Assembly: GCF_018998565.1 (NCBI RefSeq)
Contig: NZ_JAHNZO010000002.1
Location: forward strand, 124,001 to 188,000
Length of the DNA: 64,000 nt
From: Paenibacillus oleatilyticus
GTDB lineage: Bacteria; Bacillota; Bacilli; Paenibacillales; NBRC-103111
Direction of reading: 5' to 3'
Positions 1 to 9,343 of the stretch are shown one piece after another. How positions within the stretch are numbered: position 1 is the first letter of the stretch; every line of letters starts with the position of its first letter. Below the pieces are notes generated by a model. The model saw nothing but the letters and a program-made list of their open reading frames with translations. It was not told where the DNA came from and did not search any database. The position numbers and the translations under genes are program-made.

Positions 1-195
1 GACCGGCTCGAATACTTCCGGATCGGCGTCAGCTGGGGAGGCCATGAAAGTCTGGTCACCGTCGGCCGGCTCGGACCCGGCTACGAGTCCGTTCCGGGCT
101 CGCTCGTCCGGCTGTATGTCGGCTTGGAAAATCCTCAAGTTCTAATTGAGGATATCGAACAGGCCAGTGCGCAGCTTCCAGTTAAATCCAAATAA
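1..195 (+). CDS. Cys/Met-metabolism PLP-dependent enzyme, C-terminal end (partial)
   Basis: The window opens inside a gene; 64 codons and a TAA stop are visible. The translated end contains FRIGVSWGGHESL followed by SLVRLYVGLENP and a final IEDIEQA segment. These match the C-terminus of the trans-sulfuration family (cystathionine gamma-synthase, beta-lyase, methionine gamma-lyase), where the conserved 'S-x-G-x-E-S-L' loop and the 'RLSVGLED' strand help bind the substrate carboxylate. The lysine that binds PLP lies upstream of the window, so the exact reaction cannot be told. The gene converges on the AraC gene that follows, with only 24 bp between the stops. Confidence 0.75.
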   Translation, partial: DRLEYFRIGVSWGGHESLVTVGRLGPGYESVPGSLVRLYVGLENPQVLIEDIEQASAQLPVKSK

Positions 196-219
196 AGACA
201 ATAAAGGAATAACATTGGG

Positions 220-1086
220 TCACCCTTCTTCCAGACCAGCCTCCCGGTCGGGGGCCGAACGGACGGCTTGCCGGTATTCGCTGGGGGACAGCGTCGTGGA
301 CCGCTTAAACAGATTCGAGAAATAAAACCGTTCCAGCCCGATCTGGCTTGCGATTTTTTCGATGGATTGATTCGAATGGGTGAGCAGCCATTTGGCCCTT
401 TCGATCCGGACCTTGTTAATATATTCGATCGGCGTGACTTGGAACAAGTTTTTGAAGTACCGGCAGAAATAGTTCGGACTGTAATGAAACGCTTCGGCCA
501 GCGCTTTCGGCGTCAACGGCTCGGCGAGGTGCTCTTCGATATACTGCAAAATTTGATTCGACCGGCTGATCGCGGAGGAGGAGGACAGGCAAATCGACTG
601 CGGCGGGAGCCGGTCCATATAGTACGTCAAAATTTCGTATAAAATCGCATTTGCTCTAAGCGGGGACGTGATGTCTCCGCTCTTTTGATTTGCTTTTGTA
701 AGCTTCTCGAACAAATGCTGCATATAGGGCATGTCATCCACTTCGATATAGTACGGAAATTCGATTAGATGGGAGAGATGAAAGCTGCCGACGTTCGCGG
801 AGAAATGGCACCAATATTTGTGAAAGGTGTTGGCGCTGATGATCGAGTACGCCAGAGGGGTGTCCGACGGCAAAAAATACAATTGGCCGGCAACGGGATA
901 AAACTCCTGACGCTTGACTTGAAGCCAGCCTTCTCCGCCCAGGATCAAATAAAAGCGGTTGAAGCCGTCCGTCCTTAGCGGCCTCCGCCAATTCTGGGTG
1001 ACTCTTTCGCAGTAGCTGGAGACCATAAGCTCCAATTGCAGCGTTTTGAAATAATTTTGAATGATCTCGTTTTGGTTTCCGGCCAT
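220..1086 (-). CDS. AraC-family transcriptional regulator with cupin-like sensor domain
   Basis: Predicted 288 residues. The N-terminal 150 or so residues look like an AraC sensor (cupin) domain, including a 'GEGWLQV...GQLYFLP' strand pair typical of sugar-sensing AraC proteins. The C-terminal 100 residues carry the two helix-turn-helix motifs (LAEAFHYSPNYFCRYFKN and IASQIGLERFYFSNLFKR) and the usual TPIEY..RI.RAK linker. The start at 1086 is chosen because AGGGGA lies just upstream; the reading frame stays open another 77 codons but without a ribosome site. The gene is divergent from the secreted phosphoesterase at 1340, a possible target. Ligand unknown. Confidence 0.85.
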   Translation of the reverse strand: MAGNQNEIIQNYFKTLQLELMVSSYCERVTQNWRRPLRTDGFNRFYLILGGEGWLQVKRQEFYPVAGQLYFLPSDTPLAYSIISANTFHKYWCHFSANVGSFHLSHLIEFPYYIEVDDMPYMQHLFEKLTKANQKSGDITSPLRANAILYEILTYYMDRLPPQSICLSSSSAISRSNQILQYIEEHLAEPLTPKALAEAFHYSPNYFCRYFKNLFQVTPIEYINKVRIERAKWLLTHSNQSIEKIASQIGLERFYFSNLFKRSTTLSPSEYRQAVRSAPDREAGLEEG

Positions 1087-1339
1087 ATGGACTTCCCCTT
1101 TCCTAGCCAAGTATACCACGGAATGGGAAGTTAGGATATTCCATGAAAAAGTTACAGATACACATACTGCAGGGCGCCGGTTTTCGATACGATGGGGGTA
1201 GCCTCGCAATAGGGGCTGGCAGGCATAACGATGGTTAGCCTGCAGATATGGAAAGGAGGGGTCCCTGGAAGCATAAAGCCGTCGGAATCGTCCGGCGGAA
1301 TTTACGATTGCAAACATACATGGGAAAGGAGTCGATCAA

Positions 1340-3919
1340 GTGAAAAACGAACGAAAGAACGGGTATCCAAAGCAAATGTGGCGCAGGACGGTATCTCTGC
1401 TGCTCGCCTCTCTGTTACTTGCGCTCCAATGGGTCGGCAGCGCAGGGGCGGAAGAGGCAGCCGACAGCCGGGTGGCAGCGGCCAAAGAAACCGTGGCGGA
1501 ATGGATCTTCAAGGATAAAGGAACCGACGGCGTGTTCCCTGCCACGGGCGGGGTGTACAAGACATCATCGACGTTCCGGGACATCGGCACGAACACGGAT
1601 CAATATACCTACGACTCGGGAGAGCGCAGTATCCGCAATCAAGGGTGGAACGACGGAACGGGCAAAAAATATTGGCTTGCCACGATATCCACCAAGGGCT
1701 TCGAGAACTTGACGCTGTCGTCCCAGCAGACGTCATCCAGCACGGGGCCGCGCGATTTCAAGGTGCAATTCAGCACGGACCAAACGAACTGGACCGACCT
1801 TTCCGGGGGCACTCTGGTGCTGGAGCAGACGAACTTCAACTGCAAAAACAACAGCTGTAAGCTCACTGACGCTCCGCTCCCGAGCCAAGCCGACGACAAC
1901 GACCTGCTGTACATCCGTTGGGTTGTGAATTCGACAAAGAACGTGAGCGGGGGGACCGTGTCCAGCTCCGGCTCCAGCCGGATCAAGGATGTGATCGTCA
2001 AGGGCGACCGGAAAACCGGCGGACCGACTCCGACCTTAAGCGTGCAGCAGGCTCCTGCCAACGGAGCGAGCGACGTTGCGCCGAACGCGGCCGTCTCCGT
2101 CAAATTCAACAAAGCGATCGCTTTGAACAGCGGCCCGAGCGTAAGCATCGTCGACCAGAACAACACCTCCGTGGGCAATTTGTCCGTGGGTGTCGTCAAC
2201 AGCGATACGCTGGCGATTAATCACCCGGATTTTGCCGAGGGCAAATCGTATACGGTCACCGTTCCGAAGGAGCTAGTCCAGGGAGCTTCAGACAACGTTC
2301 CTCTGACGAGTCCGATCGTTTGGAGCTTTACAACGAGAGGTGCTTCGGCGGCGGGCGCGCCGACCTTGTTGAATATGACCTTTAACGGGGATACGAAAAC
2401 TAGCATCTCGTTTGACTGGTATACCGGGACGGACGTCACGGGGACCGTCGTTCAGGTCGTCGAAGCTTCCAAAGCTCCGGGCGGAAGCTTCCCCGAGCAG
2501 GAGGCGATGACCTTCACCGGTACGACGGAAATCGTGAAGACGCTGATGAAAAGCAGCGACCGAAGCTCGAATAAAACGACCTCGTTCGCCAATCACAAGG
2601 TGACGGCGAATAACCTGAAGCCGGGCACGAAATACAAGTACCGCGCAGGCAGCGGAAGGGCGGACAGCTGGAGTCCGGTCGGCTCCTTCACGACCGATCA
2701 TGCGAACAATCACGATTTTCACTTTATTTATACGACGGACACGCAAGGCTCCAGCAAAGGAAACTTTGAGCTGTGGCAGGATACGTTCCGCAGAGCGATC
2801 GATCATATCGGTGATCCGAAATTCATGCTGCTGACAGGCGATCTGATCGATGACGGGGATCTGGAGGAGCAGTGGCAGTGGTTCTTGGGGATCCCGCAGA
2901 AAGAATTTGCGAACGTGCCATTTGCCCCGATCGTCGGCAACCATGAGATCGAGGATCATCCGAACAACAACTTCTACTACCATTTCAACCTGCCCAAAAG
3001 CGTCGGCACAAGCACCGAAGACGGCACGGTATATTCCTTCGAATACGGCGATGCGCTTTTCATGCAGATCAATACGCAGTACGAAGGCAAAGTCGATCCG
3101 TACAAGGCTGATGCCGGTTTTAAAGCGCAGGTGGACTGGATGCGCAACCAAGTGGCGAAGACGGACAAGAAGTGGAAAATCGTCGCGATGCACAAGGGGG
3201 CGTATTCCTCCGGGGACAACGCGGATGCGGAATCGGAGCGCGTGGAGTTTTACCGCAAATATTTGATTCCGGTCTTCGACGAATTGGGCATCGATATGGT
3301 GCTGGAAGGCCACGACCACCTGTACATGAGATCGCATCAGATGCTGGGCAACAAGGCGATCAAAGACGTTGTCGTAGACGGGCAGGGCAATGTGGTGAAC
3401 CCGCAGGGCTCGGTGTATTTGATGGGTAATTCCGCGGCCGCCAAGTTTTACAAGATCAATCCGAACATCAAGGACTTCTTCTCCGTGAAAAACGCCCAGC
3501 CGAACAAAAAAATGTTCATGGACGTGCAAGTCACGGACGGCATTCTGAAGTTCACCTCGTATACCGCCGCCAAAAACGAGCCGCTGGCCGTTTACGACCA
3601 GTACAGCATCAAGCGGACGGACGGCAAGCCGGCCAAAGTGGAAAATGCCAAGGCCGAGCTGAAGAACCGCAGCGCCGTCATTTCCTGGAACGCTCCCGCG
3701 TCCACGTCCGAACCGGTCCGAGGCTACCGGATTTATGAAAAGAACGACAAAGCCGGCACGAACTGGAGCGTATACGTTCCGGCGGTGAAAGGGCAGAGCG
3801 CATACCAATATACCGTCAATAACGCGGATCCGGGCAAAACGTACGATTTCGTCATCAAAGCCGTCGGCGCAAGATCGAATTCCGACCCGTTGGAGGCAAG
3901 TACGTCTACGAATCCGTGA
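1340..3919 (+). CDS. Secreted purple-acid-phosphatase-like metallophosphoesterase with Ig-like and fibronectin domains
   Basis: 859 residues from a GTG start preceded by AAAGGAG. An N-terminal signal peptide (basic residues, then SLLLASLLLALQWVGSAGA) points to export. A lectin-like N-terminal region is followed by an SbsA-type Ig-like domain near 235-330 (the 'P.NGASDVAPNAAVSVKFNKAI' start is typical), a fibronectin-like purple acid phosphatase N-domain, and a calcineurin-like phosphoesterase domain from about 455. The metal motifs are visible: TTDTQG, LLTGDLID, VGNHE, and GHDHLYMR. A C-terminal fibronectin type III domain (VENAKAEL...ISWNAP) closes the protein. It probably hydrolyses phosphate esters outside the cell or on the wall; the substrate cannot be told. 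Confidence 0.85.
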   Translation: MKNERKNGYPKQMWRRTVSLLLASLLLALQWVGSAGAEEAADSRVAAAKETVAEWIFKDKGTDGVFPATGGVYKTSSTFRDIGTNTDQYTYDSGERSIRNQGWNDGTGKKYWLATISTKGFENLTLSSQQTSSSTGPRDFKVQFSTDQTNWTDLSGGTLVLEQTNFNCKNNSCKLTDAPLPSQADDNDLLYIRWVVNSTKNVSGGTVSSSGSSRIKDVIVKGDRKTGGPTPTLSVQQAPANGASDVAPNAAVSVKFNKAIALNSGPSVSIVDQNNTSVGNLSVGVVNSDTLAINHPDFAEGKSYTVTVPKELVQGASDNVPLTSPIVWSFTTRGASAAGAPTLLNMTFNGDTKTSISFDWYTGTDVTGTVVQVVEASKAPGGSFPEQEAMTFTGTTEIVKTLMKSSDRSSNKTTSFANHKVTANNLKPGTKYKYRAGSGRADSWSPVGSFTTDHANNHDFHFIYTTDTQGSSKGNFELWQDTFRRAIDHIGDPKFMLLTGDLIDDGDLEEQWQWFLGIPQKEFANVPFAPIVGNHEIEDHPNNNFYYHFNLPKSVGTSTEDGTVYSFEYGDALFMQINTQYEGKVDPYKADAGFKAQVDWMRNQVAKTDKKWKIVAMHKGAYSSGDNADAESERVEFYRKYLIPVFDELGIDMVLEGHDHLYMRSHQMLGNKAIKDVVVDGQGNVVNPQGSVYLMGNSAAAKFYKINPNIKDFFSVKNAQPNKKMFMDVQVTDGILKFTSYTAAKNEPLAVYDQYSIKRTDGKPAKVENAKAELKNRSAVISWNAPASTSEPVRGYRIYEKNDKAGTNWSVYVPAVKGQSAYQYTVNNADPGKTYDFVIKAVGARSNSDPLEASTSTNP

Positions 3920-4016
3920 TCTGAAAATCGCAGCCTGTGCCTGCGGCTTCTTCGATAACAGAGGGAGCCCGGGCACGGGTCTTTTTATGTGCCGGAAAAA
4001 TACTCCACCAAGTACC

Positions 4017-4045
4017 TTGCAGAACAAAGTAGTGTGTGGTAGCAT
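4017..4045 (+). promoter_or_regulatory. Promoter of the padR-HAAS pair
   Basis: TTGCAG at 4017-4022 and TAGCAT at 4040-4045 are separated by 17 bp, directly upstream of the PadR gene. The short spacing to the ATG leaves room for PadR autoregulation, which is common in this family but not demonstrated here. Confidence 0.5.
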
Positions 4046-4066
4046 AGTAGTGGAAGGGGAGATCGT

Positions 4067-4414
4067 ATGGATATGACGGAGTGGACTTCCCAGGTTCGTC
4101 GCGGAATTTTGGAATATTGCATCCTGCTGCTGGTTAGCAAGCAGCCGCGATACGGCTACGAGCTGGTGACGTTGTTAGACCGATGGGAGCCCCTGGCCGT
4201 GACGGAAGGGACGTTGTACCCTCTTCTGCGCAGGCTGCTTAAAGAAAACTATATCGAGTCCTTCTGGAAGGAATCGGAAGCCGGCCCGCCGCGCAAATAT
4301 TACAGCCTGACTGCCGACGGACGCCTCCTGCTGGAGGCGATGTCCTGCGAATGGAACAAGCTGGACGCGGCAGTGTATCAAATTCAATTGTATCGGGGAG
4401 AGGAACCGTTATGA
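4067..4414 (+). CDS. PadR-family transcriptional regulator
   Basis: 115 residues. The sequence starts with the family pattern RRGILEYCILLLVSKQPRYGYELVTLLD and continues with TEGTLYPLLRRLLKENYIES and PRKYYSLTADGRLLL, the winged helix-turn-helix and wing of PadR proteins. It ends with the short C-terminal helix of class-2 PadRs. The stop overlaps the start of the next gene (ATGA), so the two are translationally coupled. Such pairs of PadR and HAAS membrane protein are common in Firmicutes and usually control membrane-stress or transporter functions; the signal here is unknown. Confidence 0.9.
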   Translation: MDMTEWTSQVRRGILEYCILLLVSKQPRYGYELVTLLDRWEPLAVTEGTLYPLLRRLLKENYIESFWKESEAGPPRKYYSLTADGRLLLEAMSCEWNKLDAAVYQIQLYRGEEPL

Positions 4415-4968
4415 GTCCGAAGACAAGAGCGTACTTGGAGAAACTGTATCAACTATTGGAGAAAATGCCGGAAGACGAGCGGCTGGACGCGATCCGGGAA
4501 ATCGAGAGCCATATTGCGGAAGGCATGGCGGGCGGCCAGTCGGAGGACGCCATTTTGGCCCGGCTCGGCGACCCGCGCGTGCTGGCGAAAGCGTACCGGA
4601 GCGAATATATAATGGAAAAGGGCCCGGCGAGATCGTTCAAAGACGTCATGATAATGGTCGGCTTTTATTGCACGACCGGGCTGCTGAGCATCATGGTCAT
4701 CCCTGTGCTTGCCACACTTGCCGGCGGGTTTGGGTTTAGCGCGGTTCTCGTCTTCATAGCCGGATTACTCCGCACACTCGGCGTCACCGGGATTCAGATG
4801 AATCTCGGACCCGTAGAAGTTCCGACCGAGTGGAGCATGGTGGTCTCCACTATCGTCGGGGGCATCGTTGGGGGGATTGCTTACGTAAGCTGGAGAGGCC
4901 TGCGCCTATATATGAGCTTCCTTTCCGCGAGCTACAAAAAAGTGCTGCCAGGCAGGAGAGCGATGTAG
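4411..4968 (+). CDS. HAAS-domain (DUF1700-type) membrane protein
   Basis: 185 residues starting at the ATG that overlaps the padR stop, with GGGAGAGG in front. The first 80 residues are the soluble HAAS signature (YLEKLYQLLEKMPEDERLDAIREIESHI, then GDPRVLAKAYRSEY). Two or three hydrophobic segments follow. The family is almost always encoded beside a PadR regulator and is thought to act as its membrane partner or effector. The cytosolic helical domain resembles the PadR-interacting module, but the exact role is not known. Confidence 0.85.
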   Translation: MSPKTRAYLEKLYQLLEKMPEDERLDAIREIESHIAEGMAGGQSEDAILARLGDPRVLAKAYRSEYIMEKGPARSFKDVMIMVGFYCTTGLLSIMVIPVLATLAGGFGFSAVLVFIAGLLRTLGVTGIQMNLGPVEVPTEWSMVVSTIVGGIVGGIAYVSWRGLRLYMSFLSASYKKVLPGRRAM

Positions 4969-5020
4969 CGCCGTACGACGAAATGTCCATAGTGAAGCGG
5001 GGGAGTACCGCAGTGCAATG

Positions 5021-5054
5021 ACCGCATTCCGTGTCGGAATATGCGGTTTTTTTG
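5021..5054 (+). terminator. Intrinsic terminator after the padR-HAAS pair
   Basis: ACCGCATTCCG pairs with CGGAATATGCGGT (one bulge) and runs into a 7-base T tract. Confidence 0.8.
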
Positions 5055-5208
5055 CGTTTCGAAAAAGGGATACGACGGGGCTGTCGCGAATGGATAATAG
5101 GCCTCAAGAGGTATTAGACAAAGTTAGTACTATGTTCCGGCCGATTTTTCTTTACAATAAAAATATGGCTTGAATCATACACGCACACACGGAAAGCAGA
5201 GGATACGT

Positions 5209-6207
5209 ATGCAAACTCGTCATGTGAAAATTATCGGAACCGGTAAATATATGCCGAAGCGCCGGGTCACCGATTCGGAGATGGATCGGGCTCTGGGCGT
5301 GCCGGAAGGCTGGGTAAGGAAAAAAACAAATGTCATTCATCGCCATTTCGTTGAGGACGAAACGGCTTCTTTGATGGGGGCAAAGGCGGCCTATGCTGCC
5401 TTGGAAGCGGCTGGATTGACGTTCGACGATATCGATTGTCTGGTATGCACGAGCGGGACGATGGAGCAGCCGATTCCTTGTACGGCCGCTTTAGTTCAGG
5501 AAGCGATGGGGCAGCAGCATTCCGGCGTTCCTGCCTTCGACATTAACTCGACGTGCCTGAGCTTTGTTGCCGGCCTCGATGTAATGTCCTATATGGTAGA
5601 GGCTGGGCGATACCGCCGTGTACTTCTGGTGTCGACCGAGATCGCCTCCAAAGGCTTGAACTGGAAGCAAAAGGAAAGCGCGGCTCTCTTCGGCGACGGG
5701 GCGGCGGCAGCCGTCATTGCGAAGTCCGGGCCGGAAGAGCGCTCGCGCATCCTCTCCGCTTGCATGGAAACGTACAGCGCCGGGGCGCATCTCTCGGAAA
5801 TTCGGGGAGGCGGCAGCGGCCGTCCTGCAGGGGCTTTTGCTCCGGAAACAGCGGAGCATTATTTGTTCGACATGCAGGGAGAGCCTTTGTTTCGGATGGC
5901 CTCGAAGAAGCTGCCGGGTTTTATGAACCGCCTTCTTGCGGGGGCAGACTGCTCCATTGCGAACATCAAGCTGGTCATTCCGCATCAAGGCAGCGCGATG
6001 GCGATGCGGCTGCTCAGCCGCAAGCTGCGCATTTCCGAAGAGCAGCTGCTGTACATTACGCCCGATCATGGCAATACGATATCCGCTTCGATCCCGATGG
6101 GCCTGCACGAAGCGATCCGTCAAAGAAGAATCGAGCGGGGAGACCGCGTGCTGCTGCTCGGCACTTCGGCCGGACTGACGCTGGGAGGCGTTGTGCTTGA
6201 TTACTAA
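5209..6207 (+). CDS. FabH/OleA-like 3-oxoacyl synthase (thiolase fold)
   Basis: 332 residues from the ATG at 5209 (AGAGGA upstream; a TTG 39 bases earlier is possible but has no better site). The complete KAS III triad is present: Cys116 in FDINSTCLSF, His259 in VIPHQGS, Asn289 in DHGNTISAS. The enzyme should therefore be active in decarboxylative or non-decarboxylative acyl condensation. It is first in a tight operon that also encodes an NAD(P)-dependent reductase and an adenylate-forming enzyme, a setting like OleA in head-to-head olefin or beta-lactone pathways rather than housekeeping fatty acid synthesis. Substrate chain length cannot be read. It could also act as a FabH in a dedicated lipid pathway. 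Confidence 0.85.
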   Translation: MQTRHVKIIGTGKYMPKRRVTDSEMDRALGVPEGWVRKKTNVIHRHFVEDETASLMGAKAAYAALEAAGLTFDDIDCLVCTSGTMEQPIPCTAALVQEAMGQQHSGVPAFDINSTCLSFVAGLDVMSYMVEAGRYRRVLLVSTEIASKGLNWKQKESAALFGDGAAAAVIAKSGPEERSRILSACMETYSAGAHLSEIRGGGSGRPAGAFAPETAEHYLFDMQGEPLFRMASKKLPGFMNRLLAGADCSIANIKLVIPHQGSAMAMRLLSRKLRISEEQLLYITPDHGNTISASIPMGLHEAIRQRRIERGDRVLLLGTSAGLTLGGVVLDY

Positions 6208-7468
6208 AATGCGCGTCTCTTCGGCCGAGCGCCTTAAGGTGTTGATTACCGGCGGCCGCGCTCCGGCAGCTCTGGAGCTGGCTCGGCTGCTCGCTGCCGC
6301 CGGCTGCGAGGTGCATGCGGCCGAAAGCGTGCGGCATCACCTGTGCCGCGTGTCGAAAGCGGTCGCCCGCAGCCATATGGTGCCGGGCCCGGCACGCGAA
6401 CCCGAGCACTTCGTTGCGGCGCTCGAAGAGATCGTGCGGCGCGAACGCATCGCATGGTTGATCCCGACCTGCGAGGAGATTTTTTACGTGTCGGCCGGAT
6501 TGGAACGGCTCAGCTCGTTATGCCGCGTCGTCGCTCCACCCCTGGAGCAGCTCCGGCGGCTGCACAGCAAATGGGAATTCATCCGCCGGGCTCAAGAGCT
6601 CGGCTTGTCTGTTCCGCATACAGAGCGGGTGAGCACTCCGCAGGAGTGGGCCCGATTCACGGGGCGGATCGCCTCTAGCCCGGAGGAAGTATACCGGGAC
6701 GGCTATGTCGTGAAGCCGGAATTTTCCCGCTTCGCTTCCAAGGTTCGCATCGTGAAGCCAGGCGGCCGGGAAGCAGGGGGGGCAGCGGAAGAGAGGACCC
6801 GGATTACCGGGGAAACCCCCACCGAAGTCCGACTGGAAGCCGAAAGCTATCCGTGGGTCGTTCAGCAGTTCATCCCCGGGCGAACCCTGTGCACCTACAG
6901 CATCGCGCATGAAGGCAGACTCGCGGCTCATGCCTCCTACGCCGCCGATTACGCGGTCCGAGGCGGGGCCAGCGTATATTTCGAGCCGCTGTACCATGCC
7001 GGCCTGCTCGAATGGGTACGGGAATTTGTCCGGATGGAACGGTTCACCGGGCAAATCGCGTTTGATTTTATCGAGACGGAGCGGGGAGAGCTGTACGCCA
7101 TCGAATGCAATCCGCGGACGACAAGCGGCATCCATCTGTTCCGGCCGGAGGACAGGCTGGCCTCGGCCTTGCTGCATCCGGAAACGCTCGGCGAAACGAT
7201 GATCGAGCCACAGCCGGCCTCGCGGGGGATGCTGGGGGTGCCCATGCTGGCTAGCGGGCTTACGGAAAGCCGCTCGTGGCGAGCCTTTGCGGCATGGCTA
7301 TCCAAGTATGCCGGGGCCCGGGATGTCGTGTTCCGCTGGAGCGACCCACGGCCTTTTGCAGAGCAGCTTTTTCTGCTCTTGGAGCTGCGGAGAGCCGCAG
7401 CTGCCCGCAAGCAGACGCTTATGGAAGCTTCGACCGGCGACATCGAATGGAACGGAGGGACATCATGA
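6197..7468 (+). CDS. ATP-grasp family ligase
   Basis: About 423 residues. It opens with a Rossmann-like segment (LKVLITGGRAPAALELARLLAAAGCEVHAAES), as in carbamoyl-phosphate-synthase-like ATP-grasp proteins. A central ATP-grasp region follows, with YVVKPEFSRFASKVRIV and VQQFIPGRTLCTYSI, and the metal-binding end FDFIETERGELYAIECNPRTTSGIHLF. It therefore likely forms an amide or acyl-phosphate bond using ATP. The TTG at 6197 is preferred because GGGAGG lies 8 bases upstream and it overlaps the preceding gene. The ATG at 6209 is an alternative. The substrate is unknown; the operon suggests joining of an amino group to an acyl product. Confidence 0.8.
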   Translation: MITKMRVSSAERLKVLITGGRAPAALELARLLAAAGCEVHAAESVRHHLCRVSKAVARSHMVPGPAREPEHFVAALEEIVRRERIAWLIPTCEEIFYVSAGLERLSSLCRVVAPPLEQLRRLHSKWEFIRRAQELGLSVPHTERVSTPQEWARFTGRIASSPEEVYRDGYVVKPEFSRFASKVRIVKPGGREAGGAAEERTRITGETPTEVRLEAESYPWVVQQFIPGRTLCTYSIAHEGRLAAHASYAADYAVRGGASVYFEPLYHAGLLEWVREFVRMERFTGQIAFDFIETERGELYAIECNPRTTSGIHLFRPEDRLASALLHPETLGETMIEPQPASRGMLGVPMLASGLTESRSWRAFAAWLSKYAGARDVVFRWSDPRPFAEQLFLLLELRRAAAARKQTLMEASTGDIEWNGGTS

Positions 7469-8469
7469 GCAGGAATGCCTTAGTGACGGGAGGAACAGGC
7501 TTTCTGGGCAGACGGCTTGCTCTCCGGCTCCGGGACGAGGGTTGGAACGTTACCGCATTGGGCAGACAACCGGCGATCGGGGAGGAGCTTCGGCGGCAGG
7601 GCATCCGTTTCGTGCAGGTAGACCTACGGGAACGGGAGCGGATAAACGCTGCTTGCGCCGGTCAACAAGCCGTCTTTCACTGCGGCGCGTTATCGGCATC
7701 GTGGGGGCCATACAACGACTTTTACGATAGCAACGTACTGGGGACGGAACATGTGATCGCCGGCTGCCTGCAGCATCAGGTCGGCCGGCTTATTCACGTG
7801 TCGACGCCCAGCGTGTATTTCGGCAGCACCCACAGGCTGGGCGCCCGGGAATCGGACCCGCTGCCGCGCCGTCAAGCCAGCCCGTACGCCGCGACGAAGC
7901 GGCTGGCTGAGGAGGCCGTAGCGCGGGCCGGGGCGGCAGGGCTGGAGACCGTTATCGTGCGGCCGCGCGCCTTATTCGGTCCGGGCGACGCTTCGATTTT
8001 GCCGCGGCTGATCGAAGCGAATGCGGTGCAGGGGATTCCGCTGATCGGAGGCGGGAAGGCGCTCATCGACTTGACGTATGTCGACAATGCCGTCGATGCG
8101 CTACTTCTGTGCCAAGCGGCGCCAGCCGCTACTGTGGCGGGACGCGTCTACAATATTACGAACGGGGAGCCGATGCCTTTTGGCGAGGCGGTAAGCAGGC
8201 TGCTCGGGAAACTGGGCATTCCGGTCCGGTTCAAACGGCTGCCTTATGCTGCGGCCTACGGCGTAGCTGCGCTGATGGAGCTATCCGCCCGGCGGCTTCC
8301 CGGCCGGGGCGAGCCGATGCTCACCCGGGCGGTGGCGGGCATGATCGGGAGAAGCCAGACGCTGGATATTAGCGCAGCTCGAAGGGAACTTGGCTATTCG
8401 CCTAAGATTTGCGTGGACGAAGGAATGGAAGCTTTTGCTCAGTGGTGGAGGAGTAAGCATGACTTATAG
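7465..8469 (+). CDS. NAD(P)-dependent reductase of the 3-beta-HSD / OleD type
   Basis: 334 residues; the ATG overlaps the preceding stop (ATGA). The glycine motif GGTGFLG (residues 9-15) binds NAD(P). The catalytic set is a serine in HVSTPSV, Tyr141 and Lys145 (SPYAATK). The extended SDR layout with DLTYVDNAVDAL and YNITNGEP is that of 3-beta-hydroxysteroid dehydrogenase and OleD proteins, which reduce or oxidise a beta-keto/beta-hydroxy acid. Next to an OleA-like synthase this suggests reduction of the condensed beta-keto product. A sugar epimerase role is less likely given the operon. Confidence 0.85.
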   Translation: MSRNALVTGGTGFLGRRLALRLRDEGWNVTALGRQPAIGEELRRQGIRFVQVDLRERERINAACAGQQAVFHCGALSASWGPYNDFYDSNVLGTEHVIAGCLQHQVGRLIHVSTPSVYFGSTHRLGARESDPLPRRQASPYAATKRLAEEAVARAGAAGLETVIVRPRALFGPGDASILPRLIEANAVQGIPLIGGGKALIDLTYVDNAVDALLLCQAAPAATVAGRVYNITNGEPMPFGEAVSRLLGKLGIPVRFKRLPYAAAYGVAALMELSARRLPGRGEPMLTRAVAGMIGRSQTLDISAARRELGYSPKICVDEGMEAFAQWWRSKHDL

Positions 8470-9343
8470 ACAACAGAGAGAAGACAGAGGGTTACCGATC
8501 CCCAAGGTCAAGCTGCGTTTGTTTGCGGCAGGCTATTGCACCCATCCGGAATGGGTGACGCTTCGGGGCGGCTCGCTGCGTTCGTGCCGCATTCCGGCGA
8601 TATTTGCCTGCATCGAGCATCCGGCGTTCGGCGCGATTGTCGTCGACACCGGATATTCGGAGCGGTTCATCCAGGAAACGAACCGGCTGCCCGAGCGGCT
8701 GTACCGTATGATTACGCCCGTCGTATTCCGCGAGGAGGAAAGTGCGGTGCGGCAGCTTGCCGCCTGCGGGGTGGCTGCGGAGCAGGTGCAGACGGTGATC
8801 GTGACGCATTTTCATGCCGATCATGTGGCCGGACTGCGCGATTTCCCGAACGCCACATTTTTGTACGTGCCGGAGGCGTACGACGCGGTGAAGTCCTTGC
8901 GCGGATTGGCGGCACTCCGCAGGGCGTACCTGCCGGGGCTGCTGCCGGAATCGTTCGAACGACGCTCGCAGCCGATTCTCCGGGACCGGCAGATCGAACT
9001 GCCGGCGGACTTCCCGTTCTCCAGCGGCATCGATGTGCTAGGAGACGGCAGTCTGCTTGCAGTCGACCTTCCCGGGCATGCGGACGGGCAGATCGGGCTG
9101 CTGCTGTCGACCGAGCGTCACGATTATTTGCTCTGCGCCGATGCGGCCTGGTCAAGCCGGGCGATCCGCGAGAGCCGACCGCCGCACCCGCTTGCCGGGG
9201 TGGTCATGCCGAACCGTCGCCAATACCGGGATAGCTTCGAACGGCTCGTTCGGCTGCACGAGCGTTACCCGGCATTGCGCATCGTTCCCTCACACTGCCC
9301 GGAGGTCTGGGAAAAGTGGATTCAAGGAGGGGAACCGCTGTAA
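8459..9343 (+). CDS. Metallo-beta-lactamase-fold hydrolase
   Basis: 294 residues, starting 11 bases inside the end of the reductase gene, with GGAGG in front. The dinuclear metal site is visible: HFHADH at 117-122, DLPGHADGQ later, and CADAAW with a terminal VPSHCPE histidine. The layout resembles the lactonase branch of the superfamily (such as N-acyl homoserine lactonases). In this operon it may hydrolyse a lactone or thioester intermediate. It sits where olefin operons carry the unrelated hydrolase OleB, an interesting parallel but only inference. Confidence 0.85.
   Translation: MTYRQQREDRGLPIPKVKLRLFAAGYCTHPEWVTLRGGSLRSCRIPAIFACIEHPAFGAIVVDTGYSERFIQETNRLPERLYRMITPVVFREEESAVRQLAACGVAAEQVQTVIVTHFHADHVAGLRDFPNATFLYVPEAYDAVKSLRGLAALRRAYLPGLLPESFERRSQPILRDRQIELPADFPFSSGIDVLGDGSLLAVDLPGHADGQIGLLLSTERHDYLLCADAAWSSRAIRESRPPHPLAGVVMPNRRQYRDSFERLVRLHERYPALRIVPSHCPEVWEKWIQGGEPL

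Noticed and set aside
2288-4045. Long open frame on the reverse strand
   Set aside because: It is antisense to the secreted phosphoesterase, which has clear domains; the reverse translation is rich in Arg, His and Val without motifs. The same holds for long reverse frames at 18822-20621 and 51156-53075.
5112-5145. FapR-like box (TTAGTAC) before the FabH-like gene
   Set aside because: Only one half resembles the FapR operator; the inverted second half is missing.
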